Positions 42,798 through 53,382 are shown, numbered from the stretch's first letter. The stretch: 64,000 nt of DNA from Pedobacter antarcticus (GCF_900112985.1 NZ_FONS01000008.1:1-64000), one strand, 5' to 3'. Numbers and translations: made by a program. Notes: generated by a model from the letters alone, not told the origin.

Positions 42798-45578
42798 TTA
42801 TAATGTCAGAGAAAGACGGGTAAATACATATCTGCCCAGGAATCCGAATTGCGGAGCCTGATTAGGATATAAAATACCTGAAGTTCCCTGAGAACCCAAT
42901 AATAATTCCTGAGGATATACGTCAAATATATTATTAGCACCGACTGTTAGCTTCAGGCTTTTAGTAAAGTTATAACCGGCACCAAGGTCGGTAATAACTC
43001 TGCCTGTCAACACCTGACGATTAGCATCTACGTTAGTGGGCTGTTCAACCTTTCCAAAATATACATTCCGGATAAAAGCATTCCATTTGCCAATTGTGTA
43101 GTCAAATGTAATATTGGATTTCATACGCGGCGTTACTTTTTCGATAAGAATACGGCTGGCATTATCCAGATAAATGTTTTCTTTTCCTGCAAGCAGCGGA
43201 GACGCATGAACCGGGCCTACAATACTGGTTTTGGTAAAAGTGGTTGCCCAGTCTGCACGTAGGTTTCCTTTACCCAGCGCTGCATTATAAGACAAGACAA
43301 CATCCAGACCTTTGGTCTCTGTATTTACTGCATTGGCGAAAAACCTTGCCGTTGTTGCATTGGCCAGACGTAGCAGGTTGAAAATCTCCTTATCCTGATC
43401 AGAAGCTGTAGGTGAATTATTACCCACGAATTGTCCGGTATAAATTACACGGTCATTAATTCTAATGAAGTACCCGTCGACAGTAATTTTCAGTTTACCC
43501 AGGTTGGAAGTAAAACCTGCACTAATACTTTTTGAAGTTTCTTGTTTCAATTTCGGAATACCCAGAAGCTGGGCAATACGGCTGTCATTCGCAAATGTGC
43601 CCGACTCTACGATATTACCATCCACATAAACTGAAGATGTAGAGCTAAAATACTGCTGATGTAATGACGGCGCCCTAAAACCCGTACTCGCTGCTGCACG
43701 CAACAGGAAAACATCTGAAAACTTATAACGCGCTGCCAGTTTTCCATTCACCGTGGAACCGAAATCTGAATAATTCTCGAAACGGGCAGCTGCATCTACG
43801 AGGAATTTTTCCGTGAAATTAAATTCGACATCGCCATAAGCTGCTACAGAGTTTCTGGATTCATTAGTCAGATTAGCCTGATTGATACCTGGGAAACCTT
43901 GCGCACCACCGGCATAGGCTGCACCATTTGGTGCAAAACGCGTAGGAATATTTCCATTTGGATCGGAAACCAGAATAGGTTTACCCTGACCGTCTACACC
44001 TACTTGCAATGCATTGCCATAATTCCTCCAGGAGCTTTCTTCGCCCGGATTGATCTTATAATTTTCATATCTGTTCTCAAATCCAAAAGCAACGTTAATT
44101 CCTTTTAATGGTCCTTCAAAGAAACGGCTGAAATCCAGATTGGTGGTATTCTGAGCGAATTCATATCCACCCGATTCAAAGGAAGTCGGAGATGCAGTAA
44201 GCATAGATGCATTTACTGAATTACCGGTTTTGAAATCGATCACATTGCGGCCGTAAGTATTACTGAAGTCTGACTTCCATTTACCGACAGTCCCGCGGAT
44301 ACCAACTGCGAAAGATTGATCCAGACTATTGGTAATAATCTCAGGAAGGAATCCATTTGGATAAATTACTGCATTATTCTGATTCAGCTGACGCGGTGTA
44401 CGGTAAAACGCAGTAGATACTCCATTCCTGTAATTAACACCTCCAAAAGCATAAACTTCTGCATCCTGTGCAACAGGAATTACCGAGTTGAAGAATAAAG
44501 CTCCTCCCCTGTTTCTGGACTGGCCGATATTAGGAACGAAATCTGAACGGCTCTGACCCCTGCGGGCTAGTTCTGCATCTGTAATATCCACACCCGTTGG
44601 CGTTGGATAGAGTGAAGGATTATTATAATCCGTATAGATTGCACCTCTGTATGGCGTAGTTCTGGAGGCGAAATCACGGTAGTCGAATGATCCTGATAGA
44701 TTCAGATAACCACCTTTATCATTCAGGGCGACGCCATAATTGACGTTAGCTTGTACAGTTTCCCCGTCTAATCCATCGGAATGCTTACCAGTATAACCGC
44801 CACCTGAAACACTAGCTGTAAGCTTATTGACATCATTATTCAGGATAATATTAATCACGCCTGCAATCGCATCAGATCCGTACTGCGCGGCAGCACCATC
44901 CCTGAGGATCTCAACCCGTTTAATTGAAGAAGTAGGAATTGCATTCATGTCTGTACCGACAGAACCCTTACCCAAACTTCCATTGATATTTACAAGAGCT
45001 GTGGTATGTCTCCTTTTACCGTTAATTAAAACCAGGACCTGATCTGGGCCCAGACCACGCAGAGACGCCGGATCAATATGATCGGTTCCATCGGTTAAGC
45101 TCATTACATTAGACGTGAATGATGGTGCCACAAAATTCAGGATCTGGTTGAGGGATACCTGCGGTATATTTTGAGTGATCCTGCTTATATCAACCACGTC
45201 AACAGGAACAGGTGTATCCAGGTTAGACCTTGGTGCACTTCTGGAGCCCAATACAACCACATTATCCAGCTCATTGCTGTTAGGCAACAGGAAAAAATCT
45301 ACTGTCTGTGTTTCCTGTTCACCTATAGTGATTCTTTTTTGCTGCGCCTGATAGCCCAGATAAGTAACTGAAATGGTATAAGTGCCCGCGCTTGGCAATT
45401 TTAGTTCATAACGGCCGGCAGAATTAGTACCGGCTTTGGGTCCATTTCCGGAAACAGCAACAGTGGCTCCGATAATGGTCTGCGATGTATCGCTGACGAC
45501 CCCCCGGATAGTTTGTGCCTGACTGCCCAGTGCCAGTAAAGTAAGACCTGTTAAAATTGAGTAGAATTTAATTTTCAT
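42798..45578 (-). CDS. TonB-dependent receptor with carboxypeptidase-like N-domain
   Basis: A 926-residue outer-membrane receptor. Signal peptide to about residue 22 (LALGSQAQ), CarboxypepD_reg-like domain at about 23-110 (IRGVVSDTSQTIIGATVAV), plug at about 120-245 (LRGLGPDQVLVLINGKRRH, EILRDGAAAQYGSDAIAGV), then the barrel ending YVFTRLSLTL. It lacks the SusC signature and has no SusD partner, and so resembles the 'iron complex outer-membrane receptor' group. The ligand is unknown. It is transcribed alone, with its own -7 box. Confidence 0.92.
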   Translation of the reverse strand: MKIKFYSILTGLTLLALGSQAQTIRGVVSDTSQTIIGATVAVSGNGPKAGTNSAGRYELKLPSAGTYTISVTYLGYQAQQKRITIGEQETQTVDFFLLPNSNELDNVVVLGSRSAPRSNLDTPVPVDVVDISRITQNIPQVSLNQILNFVAPSFTSNVMSLTDGTDHIDPASLRGLGPDQVLVLINGKRRHTTALVNINGSLGKGSVGTDMNAIPTSSIKRVEILRDGAAAQYGSDAIAGVINIILNNDVNKLTASVSGGGYTGKHSDGLDGETVQANVNYGVALNDKGGYLNLSGSFDYRDFASRTTPYRGAIYTDYNNPSLYPTPTGVDITDAELARRGQSRSDFVPNIGQSRNRGGALFFNSVIPVAQDAEVYAFGGVNYRNGVSTAFYRTPRQLNQNNAVIYPNGFLPEIITNSLDQSFAVGIRGTVGKWKSDFSNTYGRNVIDFKTGNSVNASMLTASPTSFESGGYEFAQNTTNLDFSRFFEGPLKGINVAFGFENRYENYKINPGEESSWRNYGNALQVGVDGQGKPILVSDPNGNIPTRFAPNGAAYAGGAQGFPGINQANLTNESRNSVAAYGDVEFNFTEKFLVDAAARFENYSDFGSTVNGKLAARYKFSDVFLLRAAASTGFRAPSLHQQYFSSTSSVYVDGNIVESGTFANDSRIAQLLGIPKLKQETSKSISAGFTSNLGKLKITVDGYFIRINDRVIYTGQFVGNNSPTASDQDKEIFNLLRLANATTARFFANAVNTETKGLDVVLSYNAALGKGNLRADWATTFTKTSIVGPVHASPLLAGKENIYLDNASRILIEKVTPRMKSNITFDYTIGKWNAFIRNVYFGKVEQPTNVDANRQVLTGRVITDLGAGYNFTKSLKLTVGANNIFDVYPQELLLGSQGTSGILYPNQAPQFGFLGRYVFTRLSLTL

Positions 45579-45611
45579 AGAATTGATTTAGGTTATTAGA
45601 TGATTCTCAAA

Positions 45612-45619
45612 CAAATATA
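45612..45619 (-). promoter_or_regulatory. -7 box for the large TonB receptor
   Basis: TATATTTG on the minus strand matches TAnnTTTG, 33 bp before the ATG. Nothing else coding is seen in the 242-bp gap, which also holds the next terminator. Confidence 0.45.
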
Positions 45620-45745
45620 TTCGATTAAACGACAAACACTACATACTTAGTCGTATTTAGTGCTTTATTTAACCTAACCCTTAAGTTACAGAAAATTATC
45701 ATGTTATATTCCGGACATAAGACAAAGCCGCAGCAGCTATAAAGC

Positions 45746-45779
45746 AAAAAAGACGTGCCATTGCTGACACGTCTTTTTT
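45746..45779. terminator. terminator after the small secreted protein gene
   Basis: AAAAAAGACGTG pairs with CACGTCTTTTTT around a 10-base loop, with longer T runs on the plus strand. Confidence 0.85.
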
Positions 45780-45820
45780 TTTTACGCAAATTTAGCGTTA
45801 TCACAATAACTTAGCGTATA

Positions 45821-46126
45821 CTAGTCTACTCTGTCTCTGATCTGAGAGGCTTTCAGATAAACTTTACCACCTTTTTTATCAACGTAATATTTACGGTTTT
45901 TACCGTCAATATATACATCTGTACCATCTGGTGCTTTCTTACCTTTATAAGTTTTGTCAGCAACTTTAGCTGTACCCTTTACAGCAACTTCTGCTGTTTT
46001 GTTACCTACTTTACTGGCGGTGTTTTCAATTTTCTGACCAACTGTCTTTTTTTCCTGGGCTTGTACCGATAAAGATACCGATGCCAGAGCTAGGGCGAAG
46101 AAACCCAATACAAAAGTTTTTTTCAT
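45821..46126 (-). CDS. small secreted Lys-rich protein
   Basis: A 101-residue exported protein: signal peptide MKKTFVLGFFALALASVSLS to QAQ, then a Lys/Thr/Val-rich stretch (QKIENTASKVGNKTAEVAV) predicted as an amphipathic helix, and a C-terminal motif TDVYIDGKNRKYYVDKKGG. The open frame extends to 46213, but the earlier part has no signal-peptide character, so ATG 46126 is preferred. Function unknown. It may be periplasmic or cell-surface. Confidence 0.78.
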   Translation of the reverse strand: MKKTFVLGFFALALASVSLSVQAQEKKTVGQKIENTASKVGNKTAEVAVKGTAKVADKTYKGKKAPDGTDVYIDGKNRKYYVDKKGGKVYLKASQIRDRVD

Positions 46127-46247
46127 ATTCTTAGAATTTAATTTAGCAGTAATGAAGCTAAGATCAGGCAGCCTGCAGTATAGGATATATAGCAGGCCTG
46201 AAGATGGTTTCACGATTGTATTAAATCAATTTCCAGGCCGAATAAAA

Positions 46248-47255
46248 TCAGATCAGTTTTTCTGTCAATAACCTCATTTCTATCTGCGGCGAGTTTTTTT
46301 CGTATAATATTGCATACACTGCGCGGCTGATCGGCATATCAACTTTGTACTTTTTATTAATCACATGCATACAGGCAGTTGCATAGTAACCTTCAGCTAT
46401 CATATTCATTTCGAGCTGAGCAGACTTAACCGTGTATCCCTTGCCTATCATATTACCAAAAGTTCTGTTTCTGCTAAACTGCGAATAGGCTGTGACAAGC
46501 AAATCACCTAAATAAGCGGATTCTTTAATATCCCTGTCAATTGGATGGACAGCATCTACAAAATCTTTCATTTCACGGACCGCATTAGAGATAAGCACTG
46601 CCTGAAAATTATCTCCATAACCCAAACCATGACAAATTCCACTCGCTACCGCATAGATATTCTTAAGCACAGCAGCGTATTCTGTACCGTAAATATCGTC
46701 TGAAACATTAGTTTTAATATACCTTGTATTAAGCAGTTTAGAGAATTCAACTGCATATTCCAAAGTAACTGAAGAGATAGTCAGGTATGAGAGTTTCTCC
46801 AATGCGACTTCTTCTGCATGGCAAGGTCCACTGATTACTATCAGATCTTCTTTTGGAATGCCATACTTTTCCTGCATGAATTCGCCTATAATCTGATTCT
46901 CATCTGGCACGATTCCTTTAATTGCAGAAACTATTTTCTTACCGGCAAGCATCTCCGGCGTTACACCGCGAAGGCTTTCCTTAAGAAATGCAGCCGGAAC
47001 ATTCAGGATGACGTAGTCTACCGGTTCCAGTATAGCTGGCAGCTGATCGGAAATATGCGATTCAGGTATCCTGATCTCGACCGAGCTCAGGTATTTAGGG
47101 TTATGTTTATATTTTTTAAGGTGTTCGATTACTTCGGTATCCCGCAGCCACCAGTATATGTCTTTCTCGGTAAGGTTATCCGAAAGCATCTTGATAACGG
47201 CCGTCGCCCAGCTTCCGCCGCCAATCATTGCAACTTTTGGTCTCATCATAGTCAA
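46248..47255 (-). CDS. gpsA: glycerol-3-phosphate dehydrogenase
   Basis: A 335-residue NAD(P)-dependent enzyme that reduces dihydroxyacetone phosphate to sn-glycerol-3-phosphate for phospholipids. The Rossmann motif is VAMIGGGSWATAV (usually GxGxxG with Ala/Ser; here GGGSW), followed by ISGPCHAEEVA, the catalytic Lys region AVLKNIYAVASGICHGLGYGDN and AYLGDLLVT. Several in-frame Met at the start (MTMMRPK) leave the exact first codon uncertain by three residues. Confidence 0.95.
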   Translation of the reverse strand: MTMMRPKVAMIGGGSWATAVIKMLSDNLTEKDIYWWLRDTEVIEHLKKYKHNPKYLSSVEIRIPESHISDQLPAILEPVDYVILNVPAAFLKESLRGVTPEMLAGKKIVSAIKGIVPDENQIIGEFMQEKYGIPKEDLIVISGPCHAEEVALEKLSYLTISSVTLEYAVEFSKLLNTRYIKTNVSDDIYGTEYAAVLKNIYAVASGICHGLGYGDNFQAVLISNAVREMKDFVDAVHPIDRDIKESAYLGDLLVTAYSQFSRNRTFGNMIGKGYTVKSAQLEMNMIAEGYYATACMHVINKKYKVDMPISRAVYAILYEKNSPQIEMRLLTEKLI

Positions 47256-47263
47256 ATAAAAAA

Positions 47264-47289
47264 TCCCGGTTTAATGTTTTAAACCGGGA
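47264..47289 (-). terminator. terminator after the membrane-fusion protein gene
   Basis: TCCCGGTTTA pairs with TAAACCGGGA around a 6-base loop, followed by T-rich sequence on the minus strand. It separates the efflux pair from gpsA. Confidence 0.82.
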
Positions 47290-47321
47290 CAAATTACTTA
47301 AATTATTATGAAGCGTCGTTT

Positions 47322-48674
47322 TTACTTTTTATCAGGATTTGCAAATAACTGATCCTTAGTAGTTTTTTCTACCTTCGCACCATCTTTCAAACGGTTCTGT
47401 ATGGCAGAATAAGGTCCGCTAACAATTTCAGTTCCTGCTTTCAGACCACTCTTGATCTCAATGAACTGATCATTTTGAATACCGGTTGTAACCTCAACTT
47501 GTTTTACTGTACCACCTGCATAGGTATAAACATATTGTTTAATAGTTTTATCTGTCAGTTTTGACTTCTGCTTATCTGCATTTGCGTCATTTCCCTGCTG
47601 TTCTTTGTCGCTGCCGCCACCTTCGCTCTTTGTAAATACGGATTGGATCGGAACAGAAAGACTGTTCACAGATGAACTTTCAATATCAACTGTAGCCGAT
47701 AATCCGGGTCTGAAAGGCGAGGGTAAATCTTTAGCACCACCCTGAACGCCACTGTATGAATCTGCTGAGATTCTTACTTTGACAACAAAATTCGTCACCT
47801 GGTCAACTGTTGTTGTTGTTGTGCCCACATCTTTAGAAGAACTGGCAATTTCTGTAACGATTCCTTTAAATTTCTTATCAGCAAACGCGTCTACCTCTAT
47901 CGTTGCACTGTCACCTACGTTCACACGGTTAATATCATTTTCATTTACGTCTACGTTCACCTCCATAGAGTTCAGGTTTGAAATACGCATGATCTCTGTA
48001 CCAGCAAACTGAGCTGTTCCCAGGATCCTGTCGCCAAGCTCAACCGATAACTTTGAAATTACACCATCTACCGGAGCGAAAGTAGTTGCTTTAGCCAAAT
48101 TGGCACCCGCTTCCTGAACATTGGCACCTGATTGTGCTAGATTAAATTTAGCAGCAATCAAAGATTGTTTTGCACTCTCAAGATTCGTTCTTGCTGTGGA
48201 ATATGCGGCTTTGGCTGCATCAAATTCTGCAACAGAGATCACTTTTTTATTGAAGAGTTCTACATTCCTTTTATAGATTCCATCTTCGTTTGCGAAGGTA
48301 CCCTGAGACTGTTTCAACAATTGTTCAGCGGAACTCACACTCGCCTTCTGAGAATTATAGGAAGCGCTGGCCTTATCATATCCAGATTGCAGAATATCCG
48401 GTCTGATCTTAAACAATAACTGGCCTTTTTTAACCACATCACCTTCTTTAACCAGCAATTCAACTACTTCTCCCGACACCTCGGAACTCAGTTTCACTTC
48501 TGTCTCCGGCTGTACTTTTCCACTGGCAGTTACCGTTTCTATAACTTTCCTGACCTCTGCTTTCTCAACAGTAACCTTTTCCACTGTTTCACCTCCTATC
48601 AGTCCGGTCATTTTTGCTGCTACCAGTAAGGCAATCAGCACGCCAACTGCAATGAGTATGTGTTTTAATTTCAT
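47322..48674 (-). CDS. efflux membrane-fusion (periplasmic adaptor) protein
   Basis: A 450-residue adaptor of the HlyD/MacA type. One N-terminal membrane anchor (about 7-27) precedes the lipoyl half SGKVQPETEVKLSSEVSGEV and VKEGDVVKKGQLLFKI, a long alpha-hairpin (about 105-200, coiled coil), then the second lipoyl half FAPVDGVISKLSVELGDR and beta-barrel. A Lys/Asp/Asn-rich insert lies near residue 360. It should link an inner-membrane pump to TolC. It follows the TolC gene by 27 bp, and a terminator follows, so no pump gene is in the operon. Confidence 0.92.
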   Translation of the reverse strand: MKLKHILIAVGVLIALLVAAKMTGLIGGETVEKVTVEKAEVRKVIETVTASGKVQPETEVKLSSEVSGEVVELLVKEGDVVKKGQLLFKIRPDILQSGYDKASASYNSQKASVSSAEQLLKQSQGTFANEDGIYKRNVELFNKKVISVAEFDAAKAAYSTARTNLESAKQSLIAAKFNLAQSGANVQEAGANLAKATTFAPVDGVISKLSVELGDRILGTAQFAGTEIMRISNLNSMEVNVDVNENDINRVNVGDSATIEVDAFADKKFKGIVTEIASSSKDVGTTTTTVDQVTNFVVKVRISADSYSGVQGGAKDLPSPFRPGLSATVDIESSSVNSLSVPIQSVFTKSEGGGSDKEQQGNDANADKQKSKLTDKTIKQYVYTYAGGTVKQVEVTTGIQNDQFIEIKSGLKAGTEIVSGPYSAIQNRLKDGAKVEKTTKDQLFANPDKK

Positions 48675-48701
48675 CGTTTGATAATTATAGTTTGAATTGC
48701 G

Positions 48702-50084
48702 TTAAAATGTAATCTGGTTCCCCAGGTAATAATCAATAACTTTTGACCGGAATAACAGGTCGTATTTTGCCTGGATCAGGTCAATTTCTGCTTTATTTCT
48801 ATTTGTTCTGCTTGTATTATAATCCAATGAGTTAACCAGACCTACATTATAGCGCTGCTCAATCACATTAAATGCATCTTTTTGCGCATTAAATGTGTTT
48901 TCGTTAGACTTATAACGACTATCTGCGGCACGCAAATCTGCAACAGCCTGCGCAATTACCTTATTCAAATTATTTTTTGCCAGCTGCTCCTGGATCTTAA
49001 AATCTTCATAATTTATTTTTGCTCTTTTCACATTAGATCTTGCCTGTAATCCGTTAAATATAGGAATCTGAACAGAAAGTCCTACGTTCTGAAAAAAGTT
49101 GTTGCTGATCTGATCAAATAAATGCGGATTGGGGATGGAGCCCATCAAACCTGTACCCAGAAGGTAAGAATATCTGGAACCGATTCCCCCACCCAGGGAA
49201 ATACGTGGACTCAAAGCGCCTTTCGCCACTGCCACTCCCTTTTCGGCAGCTTCGCGGTTTAACTTAGCCAGTTTAATATCAGGGAATATAGCGAGTGAAG
49301 AGTTATAAACCTCATTGACATTATAGTTCTTACGGGCCATTGCGATATCCACAATAGTTGGCGCAACCACCTCGTAATTCGAAGAATCCGGACGCATCTC
49401 CATTAACTGAGACAGTGTAAGAAAAGATATAGTCAGCTGGTTTTGCGCATTGGTCACATTTAATTCTGCAGTCGCTGCCTGAGCCTTTGCCTGAGAGATA
49501 TCTGCCAGTGTTTTATTTCCCGCCTCCAGCAGTGCCTGCTCTCTTACCTCAGTTTCCTGCGCAACGATCAGCTGCTCATTAGAAGCTTTCAATAAATCTT
49601 CATTAAAAACCACCTGAAAATATGCTGTGACAACCTGCAGGGTCAGATCATTTTTAATCTTGTCCAGATTGCTGTTTCCTGCCTCCAGTAAAATCTTATT
49701 CTGACGGATCTGATTCAGTTTGGCAAAGCCACCAAAAAGATCTACCGATGCATTCAAACTACCCGTACCCTGATAAAACTTATTACTAACCAGCTGATTT
49801 GTGGCCGTGTTCAGACTTCGTCCAAAATTCAGACTATTGTCCAGACCACCGTTAAGTGAAGGGTAAAGCGCTGCTTTCGATTGCTGCAAGTTCACTTCTG
49901 ATGTAGAAACATTCAGAGCGGCTTGCTTAATAGTCAGGTTATTCTGCAACATCCTTTCTACTGCCTGCTGAATAGTCAGTTTTTCCTGGGCAGCAGCCGT
50001 TCCGCTAAATCCGAGAGCAGCGACCAATAATGTCATACTGAAGGTAACAGGCCCGCGCAGGCTCTTAGGCGTAAAAGTTTTCAT
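48702..50084 (-). CDS. TolC-family outer-membrane efflux channel
   Basis: A 460-residue channel subunit. A signal peptide ends near AAAQ (about 32). The duplicated OEP domains show LTIQQAVERMLQNNLTIKQA and later VQIPIFNGLQARSNVKRAK, FKIQEQLAKNNLNKVIAQ and NVGLVNSLDYNTSRTN. Trimers of this family form the outer-membrane tunnel of efflux or type I secretion machines. It is the first gene of a two-gene operon with the adaptor. Confidence 0.92.
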   Translation of the reverse strand: MKTFTPKSLRGPVTFSMTLLVAALGFSGTAAAQEKLTIQQAVERMLQNNLTIKQAALNVSTSEVNLQQSKAALYPSLNGGLDNSLNFGRSLNTATNQLVSNKFYQGTGSLNASVDLFGGFAKLNQIRQNKILLEAGNSNLDKIKNDLTLQVVTAYFQVVFNEDLLKASNEQLIVAQETEVREQALLEAGNKTLADISQAKAQAATAELNVTNAQNQLTISFLTLSQLMEMRPDSSNYEVVAPTIVDIAMARKNYNVNEVYNSSLAIFPDIKLAKLNREAAEKGVAVAKGALSPRISLGGGIGSRYSYLLGTGLMGSIPNPHLFDQISNNFFQNVGLSVQIPIFNGLQARSNVKRAKINYEDFKIQEQLAKNNLNKVIAQAVADLRAADSRYKSNENTFNAQKDAFNVIEQRYNVGLVNSLDYNTSRTNRNKAEIDLIQAKYDLLFRSKVIDYYLGNQITF

Positions 50085-50151
50085 AATTTATATATACGTT
50101 GTTTAAACAATATGTTTTTCAGCTAACCAGTGGCAAATCCTGGTTTATTTT

Positions 50152-50159
50152 TATCTTTG
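50152..50159 (+). promoter_or_regulatory. -7 box abutting the deacetylase start
   Basis: TATCTTTG matches TAnnTTTG and ends three bases before ATG 50163. It argues for that start and for a leaderless transcript. Confidence 0.5.
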
Positions 50160-50162
50160 GCC

Positions 50163-50780
50163 ATGTACCTGGTCAGATCTCCCCTTCTTTTAAAGTGGTA
50201 TTACAAAGGCTTAACCTGGCATAAGGAACGCGCTGAAAAAGTTGTTTACTTAACCTTTGACGACGGCCCTATGCCGATTGTTACAGAGTTTGTTTTAAAT
50301 ACTTTAAAAACTTACAAGTGCAAAGCAACTTTCTTCTGTATTGGTGACAATATCAGAAAACATCCTGATATTTTTGAGCGTTTAAAAACCGAAGGTCATG
50401 CTATAGGCAATCATACCTTCAATCACTTGAAAGGTTGGAAAACTCCAACGGATGTATATGTCACTAATTTCATCCGGTGTCAGGAGCTGACAGGCACCAA
50501 TCTATTCAGGCCACCTTACGGAAGGATCAAAAAATCACAGATCCGGGCACTCAGAAAAATCCATCCGGACCTTCAGATTATTATGTGGGACACACTCAGT
50601 GGAGATTTCGATACTTCCATTTCCGCTGAAAAATGCATTAGCAATGTGCTATCTTACACCAGAAACGGATCTGTTATTGTCTTCCACGACAGTTTAAAGG
50701 CGTTCGACAGGATGCAGACAGCTTTGCCGGCTGTCATTGAATCGCTACAGAAAAAAGGCTACAGTTTCCGCACACTCTAA
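50163..50780 (+). CDS. polysaccharide deacetylase (NodB-type)
   Basis: A 205-residue carbohydrate esterase family 4 protein. VVYLTFDDGPMPIVTEFVL holds the Asp pair, GNHTFNHLKG the metal-binding His pair, LFRPPYGRI the Arg/Pro motif, MWDTLSGDFD and VIVFHDS the later blocks. The family removes acetyl groups from GlcNAc polymers such as peptidoglycan. A hydrophobic N-terminus (MYLVRSPLLLKW) could anchor it. An open frame extends to a GTG at 50130, but this overlaps the predicted -7 box. Confidence 0.9.
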   Translation: MYLVRSPLLLKWYYKGLTWHKERAEKVVYLTFDDGPMPIVTEFVLNTLKTYKCKATFFCIGDNIRKHPDIFERLKTEGHAIGNHTFNHLKGWKTPTDVYVTNFIRCQELTGTNLFRPPYGRIKKSQIRALRKIHPDLQIIMWDTLSGDFDTSISAEKCISNVLSYTRNGSVIVFHDSLKAFDRMQTALPAVIESLQKKGYSFRTL

Positions 50781-51065
50781 AACCCGCACAGAAAATTCAG
50801 GCCAGAATTATGAGAGGTGTCTCAACAGCAGATACAGGGCTTTTCAATGGAAAACCGCCCTTCATCTGTTCAGTACCGGACAGTGCTTTTTAAAAATGAA
50901 CACCACGCTGATTATGGTCTTAATTTGCCCCATCGTTATGATTATTCAATTATTTAGAACATATATAAATAATATAATGATTTGCTTATCAACCCACACC
51001 CCTGTTTTTTTTTGTAAATTCGCAATAAATAATTCTTAATATATTACCTTTTAACACATTTATCA
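50781..51065. other. gene-free region upstream of aconitase
   Basis: 285 bp with AT-rich sequence and no convincing coding potential. An A/T tract with TAAATTCG, close to the -7 consensus, lies about 40 bp before the aconitase ATG. I see no strong terminator for the deacetylase gene. Confidence 0.4.
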
Positions 51066-53333
51066 ATGGCTTTTGATATAGAAATGATCAAAAAGGTGTA
51101 TGCAAACTTTGGACCCCGGGTTGAGGCGGCCCGTAAACTAGTAGGCAGACCTTTAACACTCTCAGAAAAAATCTTATATACCCACCTTTGGGATGAAAAT
51201 ACAAATACCTCTTACGTTAGGGGTACGGACTATGTAGATTTTGCACCTGACCGTGTAGCTATGCAGGACGCTACGGCCCAAATGGCACTGTTACAATTTA
51301 TGCAGGCTGGCAGACCGAAAGTTGCAGTACCCTCTACTGTACACTGCGATCACCTGATCACAGCAAAACTGGGTGCTGAAATTGACTTACCTGCAGCAAA
51401 TACAGAAAGTAAAGAAGTTTTTGATTTCCTGGCTTCAGTTTCTAACAAATATGGTATCGGTTTCTGGAAACCGGGTGCTGGTATTATTCACCAGGTTGTA
51501 TTGGAAAATTATGCATTCCCAGGTGGAATGATGATCGGTACTGACTCACACACAGTAAACGCAGGCGGTTTAGGTATGGTAGCTATTGGTGTTGGTGGTG
51601 CTGATGCATGCGACGTAATGGCTGGTTTACCTTGGGAGCTTAAATTCCCTAAACTGATTGGTGTAAAGTTAACCGGTAAATTAAACGGCTGGACTTCTCC
51701 TAAAGATGTAATTTTAAAAGTAGCTGGTATTCTGACTGTAAAAGGTGGAACAGGTGCTATCGTAGAATATTTTGGTGACGGCGCAACTGGCATGAGCTGT
51801 ACTGGTAAAGGTACCATCTGTAATATGGGTGCTGAAATCGGTGCAACAACCTCTACGTTTGGTTACGATGAAAGTATGGAGCGTTATTTACGCGCTACCA
51901 ACAGAGCTGATGTTGCTGACGCTGCAAACGAAATTAAAGAACATTTAACTGGTGACGCAGAAGTATACGCTGAGCCTGAAAAATATTTTGACCAGCTGAT
52001 TGAAATTGATCTTTCTGCATTGGAGCCTTACCTGAACGGACCGTTCACACCGGATCTGGCTACACCTATTTCAAAAATGAAAGAAGTAGCTGCCGCTAAC
52101 GGATGGCCAATGAAAATTGAAGTCGGACTGATTGGTTCTTGTACAAACTCTTCTTATGAAGATATTTCGAGAGCTGTTAGTGTGGCAAGACAAGTAGCTG
52201 AGAAAGGACTGACTGCAAAAGCAGAATATTGTATCAACCCAGGTTCTGAGCAAATCCGTTTCACCATTCAACGTGATGGTTTTATGGATGTTTTCAACCA
52301 GATTGGTGCTAAAGTATTCACTAATGCCTGCGGACCATGTATCGGTATGTGGGACAGGGTTGGTTCTGAAAAACAGGAGAGAAACACTATCGTTCACTCT
52401 TTCAACAGAAACTTTGCAAAACGTGCAGATGGTAACCCTAACACTTTTGCTTTTGTTGGTTCTCCGGAACTGGTAACTGCACTGGCTATAGCAGGTGATC
52501 TGAGCTTTAACCCCCTGACTGATACTTTAACGAACAACAAAGGTGAGCAGGTGAAACTTGATGAGCCAACTGGTTCTGAATTACCGGCAAATGGCTTCGC
52601 TGTTGATGACGCAGGTTATCAGCAACCAGCTGCAGATGGCAGTGGTATTGAAGTACTGGTATCTCCAACTTCACACCGTCTTCAATTACTGGATCCATTC
52701 ACCCCATGGGAAGGTTCAGACCTGAAAGGTTTAAAACTACTGATCAAAGCTAAAGGTAAATGTACTACTGACCATATTTCTATGGCTGGCCCATGGTTGA
52801 AATTCAGAGGCCACCTGGACAATATCTCTAACAACATGCTGATTGGTGCTGTCAACTACTTCAACGACAAAACTGACGACGTTAAAAATTCTTTAACGGG
52901 TGAGTATGGTCCGGTTCCTGCAACTCAGCGTGCTTATAAAGCTGCTGGAATAGGTTCAATTGTTGTTGGTGATGAAAATTACGGTGAAGGTTCTTCTCGT
53001 GAGCATGCGGCAATGGAACCTCGTCATTTAGGTGTTCGTGCGGTATTGGTAAAATCATTTGCCCGTATTCATGAGACTAACCTGAAAAAACAAGGTATGC
53101 TTGGTCTTACTTTCGTGAACAAAGAAGATTATGAAAAGATTCAGGAGGATGATGTTATCGACATCACAGGACTGACTACTTTCGCTCCGAATGTTCCATT
53201 AATTATTGTTTTACACCATACTGATGGTACTCAGGAAGAATTCCCTGTAAATCACAGTTATAATGCACAGCAAATCGAATGGTTTAAAGCCGGTGGTGCG
53301 CTGAATATTATCCGTAAACAAGTAAAGAGCTAA
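51066..53333 (+). CDS. aconitate hydratase, mitochondrial-type
   Basis: A 755-residue TCA-cycle enzyme interconverting citrate and isocitrate through a 4Fe-4S cluster. The cluster ligands are in [11 protein letters not shown] and [40 protein letters not shown] and the C-terminal swivel domain ([17 protein letters not shown], with the catalytic Ser region) are present. Sequence features fit the mitochondrial/AcnA-like clade of Bacteroidota rather than AcnB. Transcribed alone, followed by a terminator. Confidence 0.95.
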   Translation: MAFDIEMIKKVYANFGPRVEAARKLVGRPLTLSEKILYTHLWDENTNTSYVRGTDYVDFAPDRVAMQDATAQMALLQFMQAGRPKVAVPSTVHCDHLITAKLGAEIDLPAANTESKEVFDFLASVSNKYGIGFWKPGAGIIHQVVLENYAFPGGMMIGTDSHTVNAGGLGMVAIGVGGADACDVMAGLPWELKFPKLIGVKLTGKLNGWTSPKDVILKVAGILTVKGGTGAIVEYFGDGATGMSCTGKGTICNMGAEIGATTSTFGYDESMERYLRATNRADVADAANEIKEHLTGDAEVYAEPEKYFDQLIEIDLSALEPYLNGPFTPDLATPISKMKEVAAANGWPMKIEVGLIGSCTNSSYEDISRAVSVARQVAEKGLTAKAEYCINPGSEQIRFTIQRDGFMDVFNQIGAKVFTNACGPCIGMWDRVGSEKQERNTIVHSFNRNFAKRADGNPNTFAFVGSPELVTALAIAGDLSFNPLTDTLTNNKGEQVKLDEPTGSELPANGFAVDDAGYQQPAADGSGIEVLVSPTSHRLQLLDPFTPWEGSDLKGLKLLIKAKGKCTTDHISMAGPWLKFRGHLDNISNNMLIGAVNYFNDKTDDVKNSLTGEYGPVPATQRAYKAAGIGSIVVGDENYGEGSSREHAAMEPRHLGVRAVLVKSFARIHETNLKKQGMLGLTFVNKEDYEKIQEDDVIDITGLTTFAPNVPLIIVLHHTDGTQEEFPVNHSYNAQQIEWFKAGGALNIIRKQVKS

Positions 53334-53349
53334 TATTTACTTAACATCT

Positions 53350-53382
53350 AAAAAAGCTGTCCCAAAAAAGGACAGCTTTTTT
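53350..53382. terminator. terminator between aconitase and GH1
   Basis: AAAAAAGCTGTCC pairs with GGACAGCTTTTTT around a 7-base loop; T-rich on both strands, between convergent genes. Confidence 0.88.

Noticed and set aside
46818..47282. 154-codon open frame antisense to gpsA
   Set aside because: Shadow frame; aromatic-rich translation typical of the complement of a coding region.
50737..51039. 100-codon open frame after the deacetylase gene
   Set aside because: It overlaps the end of that gene out of frame, and the rest is AT-rich without a ribosome-binding site or plausible protein composition.
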